Of a stretch of 64,000 nucleotides of DNA, positions 33,927 through 46,300 are shown piece by piece; within the stretch, counting starts at the first letter, position 1; the number at the start of each line of letters is the position of its first letter. The DNA lies in NCBI GenBank assembly GCA_016785225.1, contig JAFBJZ010000880.1, forward strand, positions 3,720,001 to 3,784,000. Direction: 5' to 3'. A program made the position numbers and the translations under genes. The notes beneath the pieces are model-generated. The model was given only the letters and a program-made list of their open reading frames with translations. It did no database searches and was not told the DNA's origin. The stretch comes from Psettodes erumei. Lineage: Eukaryota > Chordata > Actinopteri > Pleuronectiformes > Psettodidae.

Positions 33927-36132
33927 TGATATATAACCACTGTATAGCCTCTTTGACCCCTGGAAAGTCAAGAAGATAAAATGGGTTAATTAGGGAACTT
34001 CAAGGTGTGTTTGGACTGCAAAAGTCATCCAGCATGAACTGAGGTGAAGACGTATCTGTGTGAGCTGAAAATGCTTCAACTTAAGTGGAAAATGTCCGCT
34101 CATCCTGTGGCTCTGTGGATCTACTTCATGAACATAACAGACAGATGGTGATTTCTGAGGTCAGGCATGGGCTCACACACACACACACACACAGTCAGTG
34201 AGCTGTAAAGCTTATACTAACATTGTTTTTTCTTGGCTTTTACAAGTAATTGCTCTCTGTGATTGTACAGCAGTAAACAGCAATTCATTTTAGTTTGGGA
34301 AGTGGGGTGGATGAGTAAAGAACAGCTCAGAGCAGCTCATTAAAAAAACCAAACAAACAGAAGAAATGGACATGCACTAGTTCATCGTTTAGGATGGTGA
34401 ATTTGGTTCAAAATTGGAATTTTTATGCCGTGTGAACTGTATTTTGAGCTTGCTGTTGTGAAGTGTGAGCTTTCACAGCACTGCTTATTTCCTAAACTGT
34501 CAAACCTTCCTTTATACATGCACAGAGTCCAGGGCTCATTTTCATATCTCCTTACCCTCTGTCTTATGCTCCACAAGATGAGATGAAACTCTGCTAGAAA
34601 TTTCTTGGAGGTTATTTGTTTTCTGTATATTGAGGAGGTAATGTACTGAGGTTTATAGCAAAGACTGTAAACAGGCCAGATGAAAAAAAAAAAAAGCATG
34701 CAGGAGGTGTCTGAGTTTAAGATAAGTGCTTCCTCTTTTCACGGGGGTTACTGGTGTGACAAATTTAAGATTCCCCTCATTGTGTCAATAAAAATATATC
34801 AACCCAAAAAGGAAAACCGTGGAATTTAAAATGGTCACACAGAGAGTTTGCTGTAAATATAACTCGCTGCCTTTCTCCATCCTGAGTCACTTGACCTTGA
34901 TGCCCACAACTCACTTTGAGTCTTTAACGCTTGTTGCCATTTAAGTGTGTGTATGCCTTCAGTATCTGTCCCCTTTCTGACTGAGAGGAGACGCTTGCCT
35001 GGATGTTTCTCAGCGTGCATGCTTTCATCAGACTTCCAGCGAGAGCACTGGAGCTTCCTTTGAGGAAAGATTATTAAATAATGCAGCTGGTTAAGTAAGC
35101 TTGTCGGGACAAATTGTAAAAAAGCCCCTGCTTCACTGAGCCAGAGCCTGTTAGAGAGAGAAAGAGGGGGAGACCACGTGACTTTCAGCCCTCCACAGAG
35201 TTCTTTCACCCACCCACAGGCTGAATACAGAACGTGGCATGGAACGTGTGTGTATGTTACAGGGTGGGGGGGCTAAAGACTGACGTGTCCTCCTCCCCTG
35301 CCATCATGTCCTCTCCCTTGTGTTTCATAGACCAGTCTGACACAAAGCATCCTTTGGTTTTTCCTCCCTGTGACAACGTCTCTCAGAGCTTACAGAGTTA
35401 CATTCACTGACCTACACTGTCACTTTAAATTATGGACAGAGCAGCAGGAAGACAGCTTCTTAGACAGAATTAGATGCGTTGTAACATCATCGTCTGGCAA
35501 TAGGGAGTACAAATGACTGCCTTGGTCCAGACCTGAAGATGTGACCAGAATCAGATACTGCTAAAGACTTAAAGAGCTTGTCTGTGCTGTGTGGGCTTCA
35601 CTTCCGTTAGTACATGGCTGCCCCCTACTGCTGCTATAAACAAACTACACCTTCATCTTCTAAGGAACACACTGAATTCAGTATGTCATCTCACACATGA
35701 GGAGACCCAAAACACAAGACAAGACACATCAATATCAAATGGTTCCAATAAACAAATACAATCTTTGGCAGAAGTTTAACTATGTCCATTAGAGACACTA
35801 GTGGAAGACACTTAGGATATATGCATTGACCTTATAATTGTGGCTACAGGGTGGAGACCATGGAGACACCTACTGGGAAACTGATGCAGGGCCTCATACA
35901 CATGCATCACACAGCAGGTGGTGTGGGGCTCCATGAAGCAGTCAGGAGGATACTCACAGTGACAACAAAGGCCATCCCAGTTTGATGCTCTGATGCACCT
36001 TGAATCCAGATAAACACAAATTCTAATTCAGTCCCAAAACAAGCTTTACTTTTAGAAATTATCAGGTCATCTTTTTTCCCCTTTTTCCAGTCTGTATATA
36101 AAGGTAATCTACTCACTGTAGCTTTATAACTA

Positions 36133-36223
36133 CTGCCATGAGAGTGGTCAGTTTTCTTATCTCACTCTTGGCATCAAAGTCAGTAGACATTTCCCAAAAT
36201 GTTGATCTGTTGCTTTAAAAGCA
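36133..36223 (+). repeat. Teleost dispersed repeat fragment
   Basis: The sequence TTCTTATCTCACTCTTGGCA ... CATTTCCCAAAATGTTGATCTGTTGCTTTAA resembles the conserved tail of a common fish repeat (usual form near TTTCCCAAAATGTC.AACTATTCCTTTAA). Identification rests on memory of the pattern. Confidence 0.45.
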
Positions 36224-36374
36224 AAGTTTCAGTGTTCAGTCTTGATCTTGGAAATGACTCAAGCTCATACACTCATGGAATTGGTGGTGAAATTCTCAAG
36301 ACTGACCTTTGAACCTCATCTCTTGTCCTTGTTAACCATTTACATTTGATATACAGTACCAAAACAATCATGTT

Positions 36375-36380
36375 TTTATT
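36375..36380 (-). terminator. ldlrap1: Probable ldlrap1 poly(A) signal
   Basis: AATAAA on the minus strand lies about 775 nt past the ldlrap1 stop codon. It is the first canonical signal I found downstream on that strand, so the 3'UTR probably ends near 36355. Confidence 0.55.
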
Positions 36381-37154
36381 CATGAATATATTTTAATTCT
36401 ATACACTGCTGATTGATTACAAATGGCCACAATGGAATGTGAGCACAACCAGGCTTTGTTCAAGAGAACGCCGTCACACTGCAGAGGAAAAGTCACGCCA
36501 GTAACACGACGTCTTGAACGAGCCACCGGCAGATTTCATATGAATACAACAACTACAGTGATTATCAGACTGTAGAAATACAACTATCTTCAGTTTACAT
36601 CCAAGGTGCTGAAAGGCCAAACACTCACATGAACTAAATCCCCCCCACGCTGTACATATACAACAGAAAGATGTAGCGTCACTGATTGTCCTGCTGTTAT
36701 TAAGGCCTGTTGCTTTAGAATTATCTTGTCGTCATCCATAAAAAAGAAAAAATGGTAAAACTATAAATTATAACTAAACACATACAAATCATTGATGATG
36801 ATTATGATGCCAAAACTACAGGAACAGAAAATGCTGACATGATTTGATGAACGTACACGTGGTTCGTGAGGATGTTTGCAGTGAGAGTAAGCTTAGAAGA
36901 AGATATTATTGCTTTGGTGTGCAGGGGGCAGGAGCCCGTGCTGTTTCCACAAAGAAGGGAAGAAGTGTCCATGTGAAGGAGACAACAACGGGGCGAAGTG
37001 GCCAGACGTAATCTCACACTCGTTCCCTTATGGATTTACTGAATCCTCATCTTAAATACACCATGTCAGTGACGTCTTGTTAATCAATAGGAAGACATAA
37101 ACATGACCCTTTCCCCTTAGTTGTCGTCGCTCTCTCTCTGCTGTGTTGCGGTGG

Positions 37155-40100
37155 TCAGAAGCCGAAGATATCGTCCCCGAATGGGCTGAGACTGCTTGGA
37201 GTGTTTCCATTGGCACTGTCCCAGTCAGGTTCAGCGAGCCAGTCTTGGGGCATCACCCCAATGTCCAGGACCTGGGGGTTAGTACGCGACACTGCCAGTC
37301 TAAGGAGACAGAGGAGAAGATGATGGAGAGAAAAAAAGTTGCACTTTTGACATAATTTTAATGCTTGAATGATAAGGTTGCTAGTATCTTTTCCCCTAAT
37401 TTCCAATAAATCCAATGAAAACTGTCTGAGCTGTGTCTCAGCTGTGTCTGAGCACCCAGCCCCACATACAGCAGCTCCTACTGAAAGAGCAAACCTGTAA
37501 ACACAGACTACAGATATGTAGTTTAATACTTATAAATGTGTGTAGTGTAGGCCAGTATGACTCCCCCCCCAGTTTTATACAACAGTGCTAAACCCATTTA
37601 TATGATCTGCTTCTCTCCCTTCTCTTCTTTTTCAGTGAACTTCAGGCTAATGTCGCATAGTCACAATAGCTGTTGCTCCTTTGACTGAGGTTTAGGTCAT
37701 CTTGAGATTTCAATGCTGCCTCTACAGCAGCTCAGCCTCTCAGACCTGTTTATACAACCTCTGTCCCTTTGAATTAGGGTCCCTCTGTTTGGCTGCAAAC
37801 AGCCCTTTCCTTCCCAGACAATAATGTAAACAGTCTGGGTGGAGGTCAATGGTATTACATCAAGACATTAAGTTCATTTGAACCATGGGATAAATGGTGT
37901 GATCTGTCACTGAGTTCAGGTGACCCACTGCTCCACTTTCACACCAGTGACCACAACCTGCACAACAAAGCCACACAGACTATATATTACAGAGAGGGTT
38001 ATGAGAGGAAATGGTGATGATGCGATGAGTAGTGATGATGACATTTTTCACTTTGACTCACAATCGATACTTTGAATTAGCTTCCTTTTCTGAACCCAGT
38101 CGACAATTATTCCATCAGGGAGTAAATAAAGAACACAGGGAGCTATGTGACGCTACTGACTAACATTACTGACCCATAAACTGTGTTACTGGGTTTGGTG
38201 ATGATTGAATTGGATGGATTAAGGGTAGGTTAGTAATTAGCACTACTACACTAAGTAAGGCTTGTAACAGTTGACAGTGGTACTCAACTTTACCTGGAAA
38301 TGAACCATAGCTATCCAGAGCACAGCTGGAGACACAAACACACAGTAGATTGAGGACAGTTTGAAGCTCAGCTGTCAACCAAACTACATGTCATTGTTGG
38401 GTTTTTTAAATTTCTCCTGAGATTGTCCCTTCATTCCCTCACTTTCTAGAAAATCAGGGGTTGGAGGATTTGCATTCTGCAGTACACACAAATCATCAGT
38501 AAGTGGCGCTGTAAAGCCAAGGATTACGAGAAGGAACTACAGCGTACTGAATGATTTGACAAGGCAGGTTTTGGTGATGGGGCATTTTATAAGAAATTAA
38601 GCAGCAAAGGGAATCAACTAGGATCATTTCACTTGATAACAAATATACAGTTCACTTAAGACAAATATCTCACCTGGAGAAGGCTTCATCCAAACCATCC
38701 TCTGTTTCCTGGATGAAAAAGAATCTTGATTTGACATACAGTACACCCAAGGAATGTTACATATATCTATGTAACCATGGTGTTTGCAGACACAGTTGTG
38801 ACAGCTATATGAAGACATGTATCTGTATGCTACATATTACAAAACCTATTTAAGATATTTCAGCTTATTGTTTAGGAGATTTCCATGACCAGCAGACAAC
38901 TAAAAATGAATGTCTCGATTTTCATTCATCATCACAGCTGTCCACAGCTGCAACCAGAGCCAGAGGAGAATCTCACCGCGGCAGGGTTGTTATTGGTCTC
39001 AGAGGGCCTGTGGTTGTCCAGCTGAACCTCTTCTACATTCCCATTGGTCTCCGCTACAACGCTCCCACTGCCCTCAAAATCCAATAGGTTGTCTGTGGCA
39101 ACATCTAGTTATAACAAAAGGGAAGGACAATCAATTTTTGTTTTACCATACACAGGTAATCTACTAAACATAAAATCACTGGCAGTCTATAGCCAAACTA
39201 CCCAGTGAGGATTCAGGGATATTTACATCTCAGAAACAAAATGTTGAATGAAAACTGGAGATAAAATCTTGCTGTTCTTATATTGCTAACACTAAAAGAG
39301 GAACAAAATAACCAGAAGAAAGTTTGTGTCCAAACCTATATCAAAATTTTACAGACAGCAGAAATTTTAGAGCATCTCAGGCTCAAATTGTCAGAGCTGA
39401 TTCAGAGCTGCGTGCAAACTGAATACTAGCATTAGCATGGTACAGTAGCAAGTTAACATCCCATAACATTTAATGGGCAATATTACATTTCATGTTTAGT
39501 GTGCTTAGTGCAACGTGGGTCACACAAACACTACTACTACTGCAGGGTCTGCCATGAGATTTTGTAAAGAAACTCACAATCCCCAGAGGATAAATCCTAC
39601 TGATTTTGGTGAGCTCCTGACTATTCCCTACAGTGCCAGCGTGAGGTTGACATTTCAGATTGAAACATCTTGATTGGATGGATTGCCATGAAATTTGCTG
39701 TAGTTGCTCAAGGTCCCTTAAGGATAGAATATAATGATGATGGCGACCCCCTGACCTTTCTTATGGTGCCTGGATGAGGGTTGACATTTTTGGTTTTATT
39801 TAAATATCTACTGCTGTGTTACACACAAACAGTAATAACTGACCTTTCATCAAGCACAAGCAATTTGTCCAATATTTTCACTTATGACCAAATTCCTTCA
39901 AACTAATGGCGTATTCCAGGTGTCATTCCTCTATGTTCAGTGCTAATTAGCAAATGTTTATATGGTAAACAAAATACCATGCTGCTCCCAAGCACAGCCT
40001 CTTGTTCTTACCTGTTCCTTTCAGGCTCCCCAAGCTGTTAGATCTCTCCGAGTGTGAACTACTGCTGGCCTCTCCTGCTGAACCAGACTTCGCTCTTTTC

Positions 40101-40283
40101 CCTTTCTCTAGGGAAGAGATGTAAACAGACATAACACAAGCAGGTTAAGACCTGTTTACTGCAACTGCACAGCACATAAACGTCCTTGGAGCATTAGGGC
40201 TGATTCCATACAAACACCAGTCGTCTCAGACACTGATAAAACAGTGCCTGTCTGTGTGTGTTTTTGTTTGGAGATGACGATGA

Positions 40284-40319
<36 letters not shown>

Positions 40320-43300
40320 TCTTTTCCAGTGAGGTGCCTACCTTCTTTGGCTACTTGCCAGAGTTCAAAAGCTACTGTGAAGGCCTGGGCTACTGTCAAA
40401 GCCACTGCCTGAGCCTGGAGGACAGGAAACAAATGCACTTTGTCACTGACCCTGACTGAAAAGAGTGCATTTGTGTTCACCAACCCTGGTGACACTGTGG
40501 CACAGACTAAATAGGAAGAATGATAAGCATGGTCTTTGGTATGTTAGCAGCAGTGTCGTCTGGAGCCTGTAGCCTGTTGCCGAACTTGATCTTACTTTTA
40601 TTTGTTGAAGAATTCATCCCGAAAGTTCCGGCAAGTAAATGAACAATGAGCACCGACAGCTGCTGTAAAATATTTTTTCAGTTTGTTGCTAAATTAGTAA
40701 ACCATGAAGCTGGCTAATGTTTGACATGAGAAGATAGCCTGGGAGCTGTTAACATGCTGTGGTGTATCCCCGTAACTAATGTCTGGTCATCGCATTTCAA
40801 AATAGCTGGCTAGCACTGGTGATATTGGTGCCTCATTAATGATAACATAAGCAACATAAATAGTAGTTTCCTGTGGCTTGCAACATATTGACAGAAATAA
40901 AATTGTAGGCAATTGGTAAATAGATAAACTTGAATGAATGGATATGTTAACATTAGCTGTAATTACCGACAGGCTACTGTAATTTTAAAAACCCCATTAA
41001 TCTAATACCTTTTGAATAATGTGTTTGTGTCTATAATAAGGAGAACCATTGTTGACCAGCCAATTACTTATTTAGTTTCATACAACCTCAATCTATTTTT
41101 GTTGTACTTTTTCTGTCATTCAATTTACAATATACTATTTTTGACAAACACATTTTGGGTTTTCTTACTGTATGATGTCCTGCGCAGAACATACTGCATC
41201 TCGCACAAAACTCCTCACTAAATAAATGCAAGGGATCTTTTCAATAGTTCTCAGTGCTGCCATAATAGAAGACAGAAAGAGGTCACCAGCACTATCTCCA
41301 TATCCTGATGATGAGAGAATCTAGTATTAGGGAAGCAGGGTATTATCATGTTATCCTGGCAGAAAAAAGGGGGATGTAAGTGTGGTTGCAGGTAAGAGGA
41401 GAGGAAAAGTGCCCTTCTGCCTTTCAACACATGGGAAGATGACAGAAAGCTTGAGGAGCTTGACTTCTAGGGTTTCCTCTTAAGGAGGGAGGAAGAGGCG
41501 CGGGAGAGCTGCAGTGACGGAAATGCACTGAAGAGGAGCACTGTTACAGGGAAAGTGATATCTGTTCCAAAAAGTGCATCTGGACGTAAAAAGGGTGGGG
41601 GTGTCACAAGTTCAAACAAACCCATCCTTGCTTTCTAACGGACTAAGAGGTCACTAACTCAGTGACAGATCAGAAAATGACCCACCCAACAATTTTGACA
41701 GGTTTACATCCACTTAAAAGACAGAGAGAGCTGATGCTGGCTGAATTTAAAATTCCTGTGCGAGCTCTTTATTCATCCCTATCTTAAATTAAACATAAAA
41801 ATGCTGAAACTCCAGTCGGGCAACTTACCACTTTCCTCTTGGAGCAGAGGTAGGCGTGGCACTCCAGGGTCCCATTGAGAGTGTTTTGAGCAATATAAGC
41901 AAACACTTTATCATGCAGTTTGTCCACTGTGCAGTAGGATATTCTGCAAGCCAGAGCTCTCAGGTTAGACAAACAGCGACGTGACAAGCCACATGGCAAC
42001 AGCACAACATTATTCTCAATGACAGCTTTGTACGTGCAACAGCACAGCTAAACGCCACTTATCTCCAAAGCCTGCACTGCTCGGCACATACCTGTATATG
42101 GAGACCTTTTCCAGCAGTTTATTGGTCGAGCTGTCGTACAGCATTATTCCCTGAGGGGAAACCTTAAGTGCAACTTTCTGAGGCTTCTTCCCACTTGCTT
42201 TAGCCTGTTAGAAGGACAATTGAAAAGTGATAGATGTTCAATAGCATGACAGGTTTAAGGGTTCACATATGGCTTCTGTAGCCATGCTGTAGGCTACTCT
42301 ACCCTGTAGGTGACTTGTGCCATCTACAGATGAACCAAGTGAGGATCAACTGGTCATTTTGAGCTGCCGATAATGTTGGCAGCAGAGGCAACATGGCGGT
42401 CTTCTCTTTTTCAGTAATACACATCCAGGAAAGTCATCTGCACTGCAAACTTTACCCTCAACCATTAATCAAAACCTGGTTGAAACACAGGTATCTATGG
42501 TAGTACTTCCGCTAACGCTCTTGCACTGACCACAAATCCAGCTACAGTGTGTTGATCCATGCAAACACGTACACAGCAGCTTTAAAACCATTTCTAATCC
42601 AAAATTTACAAAACATACTCAACGTGGCAACGGAATGTATGATATGTATCTGACACGAAATCCTTTGAAATCGTAGCTTGCTCTTGAATAACCTGGGCTT
42701 TCACTGTCACTGATCAAAAGCTGTCATATCCAAGTGAAAAACATTTTGATGATTTACTTTGACTAAAAGTTTACTCCGTGAGTTGAAAAACTTATTTAAA
42801 TATCAGGCTTATTTAACACCTTAAAAACAACTATAATTATTCTTCAAACATGGGTCATTTTGGACGGGCAAGAAGTTCAACACTGGCAATATGTTTTGTG
42901 CAAGAAATCAAAGCTGGTACAGTACTTTTAATGACAACTGTAATCTTTTTTATGTCAACATTGGCATTGTGATGGTTCCTCCAGCTCTCACCGTGGCTAC
43001 AATCCTCTTCACAGCGGCGGCTGATAGGTCTTCTCCTTTGGGCTGGTCCACCAGAGTCATGCCAAGGTGACGAAGGTTAAAGGTCATGCCCTCTAAGATG
43101 GTCTCCCGTGTGTCAGTCCAGTTCTCTGGAAGCTCTACAAAGAGGAGAAGAAAGCAAACTTTAAGAGAAAATAAATAAATTGATCAATGAGAAACACCTT
43201 TTTACTAATTCAAGTTAAAAAACATCAAACACTCGTAGGTTACAGCTTCGCAGATGCAAAGATTTGTCTGCTTTTCTCTCCACTTCATGCTCCAAAATTA

Positions 43301-46300
43301 ACACAAGTCGGGAGAACAGAGTTTGAGAACACACAGAGCTTGAGGAAAATCACAAATCGAGGAAATGTAAACAGGCAATGTTGAACTTAAAAGCTGAGCC
43401 ATTTAATCTGCTCACTCCCTGAAGAGGAGAGGAAAAACAGGGTATCTAGGTCAGAGGTACTGTCGATGTAAAGTAAATACTTCAACTCCAAAAAAAACTA
43501 ATGGCAAGTGACAATAAAAAGGCAAAGGGTATGGAGCATGGATCCATGGACTCTGACATACTGTGATAAGAGAAAAGTGTGGTTTTCCTCTCTGAAAATA
43601 ACACAACCTATCGCTCTGAAACTAGGCCACAGATGTCTCTCTAAAAGTGCACAACTGTCTCAACTCTCGTGTTAACTTCTGCAGAAATTAAAAGAGATCA
43701 CACCGATATGTTCACTTAAAAAGAAGTAGGAGGAGCGACAAAACTGTAACAGCTGCATGCAGTTTCTTATCATTACTGAGCGGTGTCGTCCAGCCCTGAC
43801 CCCGCTGCCGTGTTTACAGAGATATCCTCAGAGAATGAAAGGGAGAAGGGTGAGAGATGTGGAGGGTGGAAAAAACATCACCATTACCTAGAAATCTATC
43901 CTCCCGGTGTTTACCTCCGCTGGGATGTGGTGCATACCACATACTCATGCAGACACATGTTTGCACACACGTGCACGCACACCATAAATAAAAAAGGGAG
44001 GACTGGGCTTTGTCAAGTCAGACTGATTCGATGAAGCAAGTTGACAGAAGCCGATAACATGATTGGTTCAAGGGTTGAAATTTACTATAATGATATATGA
44101 CAACTGTCAAAAAAATGAAATAGATCTTACACCACTGCAAAACCCCTCTATTAAAAGTAATCTAAAGTTCAAAAGAAGTGTCATGAATAATTTTAAGTTG
44201 CCACTAATTCATACTTTTTATGATGAATACATTCCAGCTTAACACATAAAAGATGTCCTTGTGTACTTAGCGGAAAACTTCTGCAGAAAGCCTAGAGGGA
44301 CGGAGATGCTGGCAGCTCTGTGAGGCTGTAGGCAGCGGCGCTCTGACAACAGTCGCATGTTCACATTAAGCGCAAAGTGCAGCTGAGGCCGACGTCATCA
44401 GTTCTGTGGGCATGCGCGCATAATTTTGAGTACGGGACACGTAAGAATTTTGAGCTAATGATGGCGTGAGGTGAAAAGTCATCAAAGTTGTTGTGTAGTC
44501 ATCCTGTGGGGAACATGAACATCCGTTCCAACACTTTCACACTCGCTGAAATCCATGTGAGTGAAGCTCATGGTGGCATCCAAAAACTTCAAAGTATGTG
44601 TCTGTGGAAAAACGGCATGCTCGTGTGTCATAAAATCTGACATTGTTTACCATTCTTGTGGCTCTTTTTTAAGACTATGCATATTGAACGCACACCTGCC
44701 TCCTCCCAAGTAATACGAGCGAGCGACACAGAGTGGACAACGCTTAACGATCCAGAATGTGCCCTGTTTTTACCAGAACTGAACTGCAGCACTGCTTGCA
44801 CATAACCTAATATGAGGTTTCCAGCAGAATAACATCAGAAATGTCTTTTCATGTGCTCCTTCAATGTTAACGTTGTCTCTCATTTCTTGTATGTGTGTGT
44901 TTATTTTACAATCTGCAAACACCATAAGCTTTTGTTCAAATTTAATGATCGTTTGTTTGTGTTGTGTAATTACGCGCACCCATCGTCGAGTTGAATTTCA
45001 GTGGATGAAACCACCGTCCACAAAGAAAATTCCGACCAGCCTCTGAAACACAATGGGACAACAAAACTTTCCATTTCAACTCACGTGGACTCACGAGACC
45101 AAGCACTAGGCTTGAAATTGTATTGGAGAAAGACTGCATTGAACGGCCCTAATCATATTTTTTAAATAAAGACCTGGAATCGCTTTTTTCTATGCTGAGA
45201 AAAAAAAAAAGAAAAGAGGCCACCGTGCAGGTACCAGGCACCGCTCAGCCAGGGAATGTGGAGGGCTTTAGGAACAAAGGTCAGCATCGACACGTGAAGG
45301 GAAACAGTTGTGTGCACGTGTGAGGTGAGACCAACTAAAACCGTCACTACGAGCCGACCTCACCATCTGTTGGTGTTGGGAGATTGATGACTGGGTGTAA
45401 AAAAAAAAAAAATCCTGACTTTTCTAATGGCAGGGTAAGTGGAAGTGTCTCGGTTGACGGCCAGAAAGACACAAAGGAGGGGAAAATTAAGAGGAAGATA
45501 AGACAACACCCTGGTCTTCGGCTCCTCGGTCATCTATCAAACCCAACACTGATGGATGAGTATCCATTTCACGCATCAAAGTGTTAAAAAAAAAAACCTT
45601 TTGTTGAACACCGTGACAACAAATGTGTTGATCTAAAAGGGCCCAACTGACAGGCAATTCACGTCCTGGCTGATTTGTGTGTCCGCACCAAACACTGAAT
45701 CACTGTGGAAACCACCAACAGCAGTTCTACAACTTAGGTCCACAACGGGGCTCTGCGCCAAATCACCTTTTTTTACAACCCAACTTTTGCCACTGTTTAA
45801 CTTTCTTTTCAATTCCACTGATCTATGTCCAGACAGCTCCAAAAAAAGGGAATCTAAATTCATCTGAGTTGATGTCAGAAGGGTGCTGTGAAGAAGCTGA
45901 AGAAACATTTAGTTTACTCATCAGCGTTTAGACTGGACGGACATGTCAAACAGACCCAAGCCACTTGATATAGGCATTTGAGTGTGATAGTTCCACTTTC
46001 TCCACAGAAATTCCTCTGAAAGTGCAGCTGCAGTCTACTTGAGAAGTTATGCAATTAATTCATTAATTATCAACTAATTAACTCACAGTGCAGGCCGGCC
46101 CAGAAGCCAGCCTTGCTGTCCCTGACTCTGTCTCTGTTCCACCTGCTGCATCTGCAACTACAGAGAAGTATATGGTTCTCATCGCAAGAAGGGTTAAAGT
46201 CATCCGGTTCTCGCAGCCGTGAGAAAAAACTTTTTGCCAACAGAGTAAATGACTGACAGGAGCGTATCGCCACAACTTGCCCGGAGCTGAATGAACATAA

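Larger units (their letters stand above)
27809..36370. other. Intergenic region between fndc5 and ldlrap1
   Basis: No gene is recognised over about 8.5 kb. Contents include a pyrimidine-rich tract (about 28540-28900), CA/TG microsatellites at 30666-30700, 33903-33926 and 34172-34192, AATAAA clusters near 31885-31900, and a teleost repeat fragment at 36133-36223. The longest open frames (30404-30865 plus; 30713-31297 minus) overlap the CA repeat or CT-rich DNA and show no family similarity. Confidence 0.65.
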
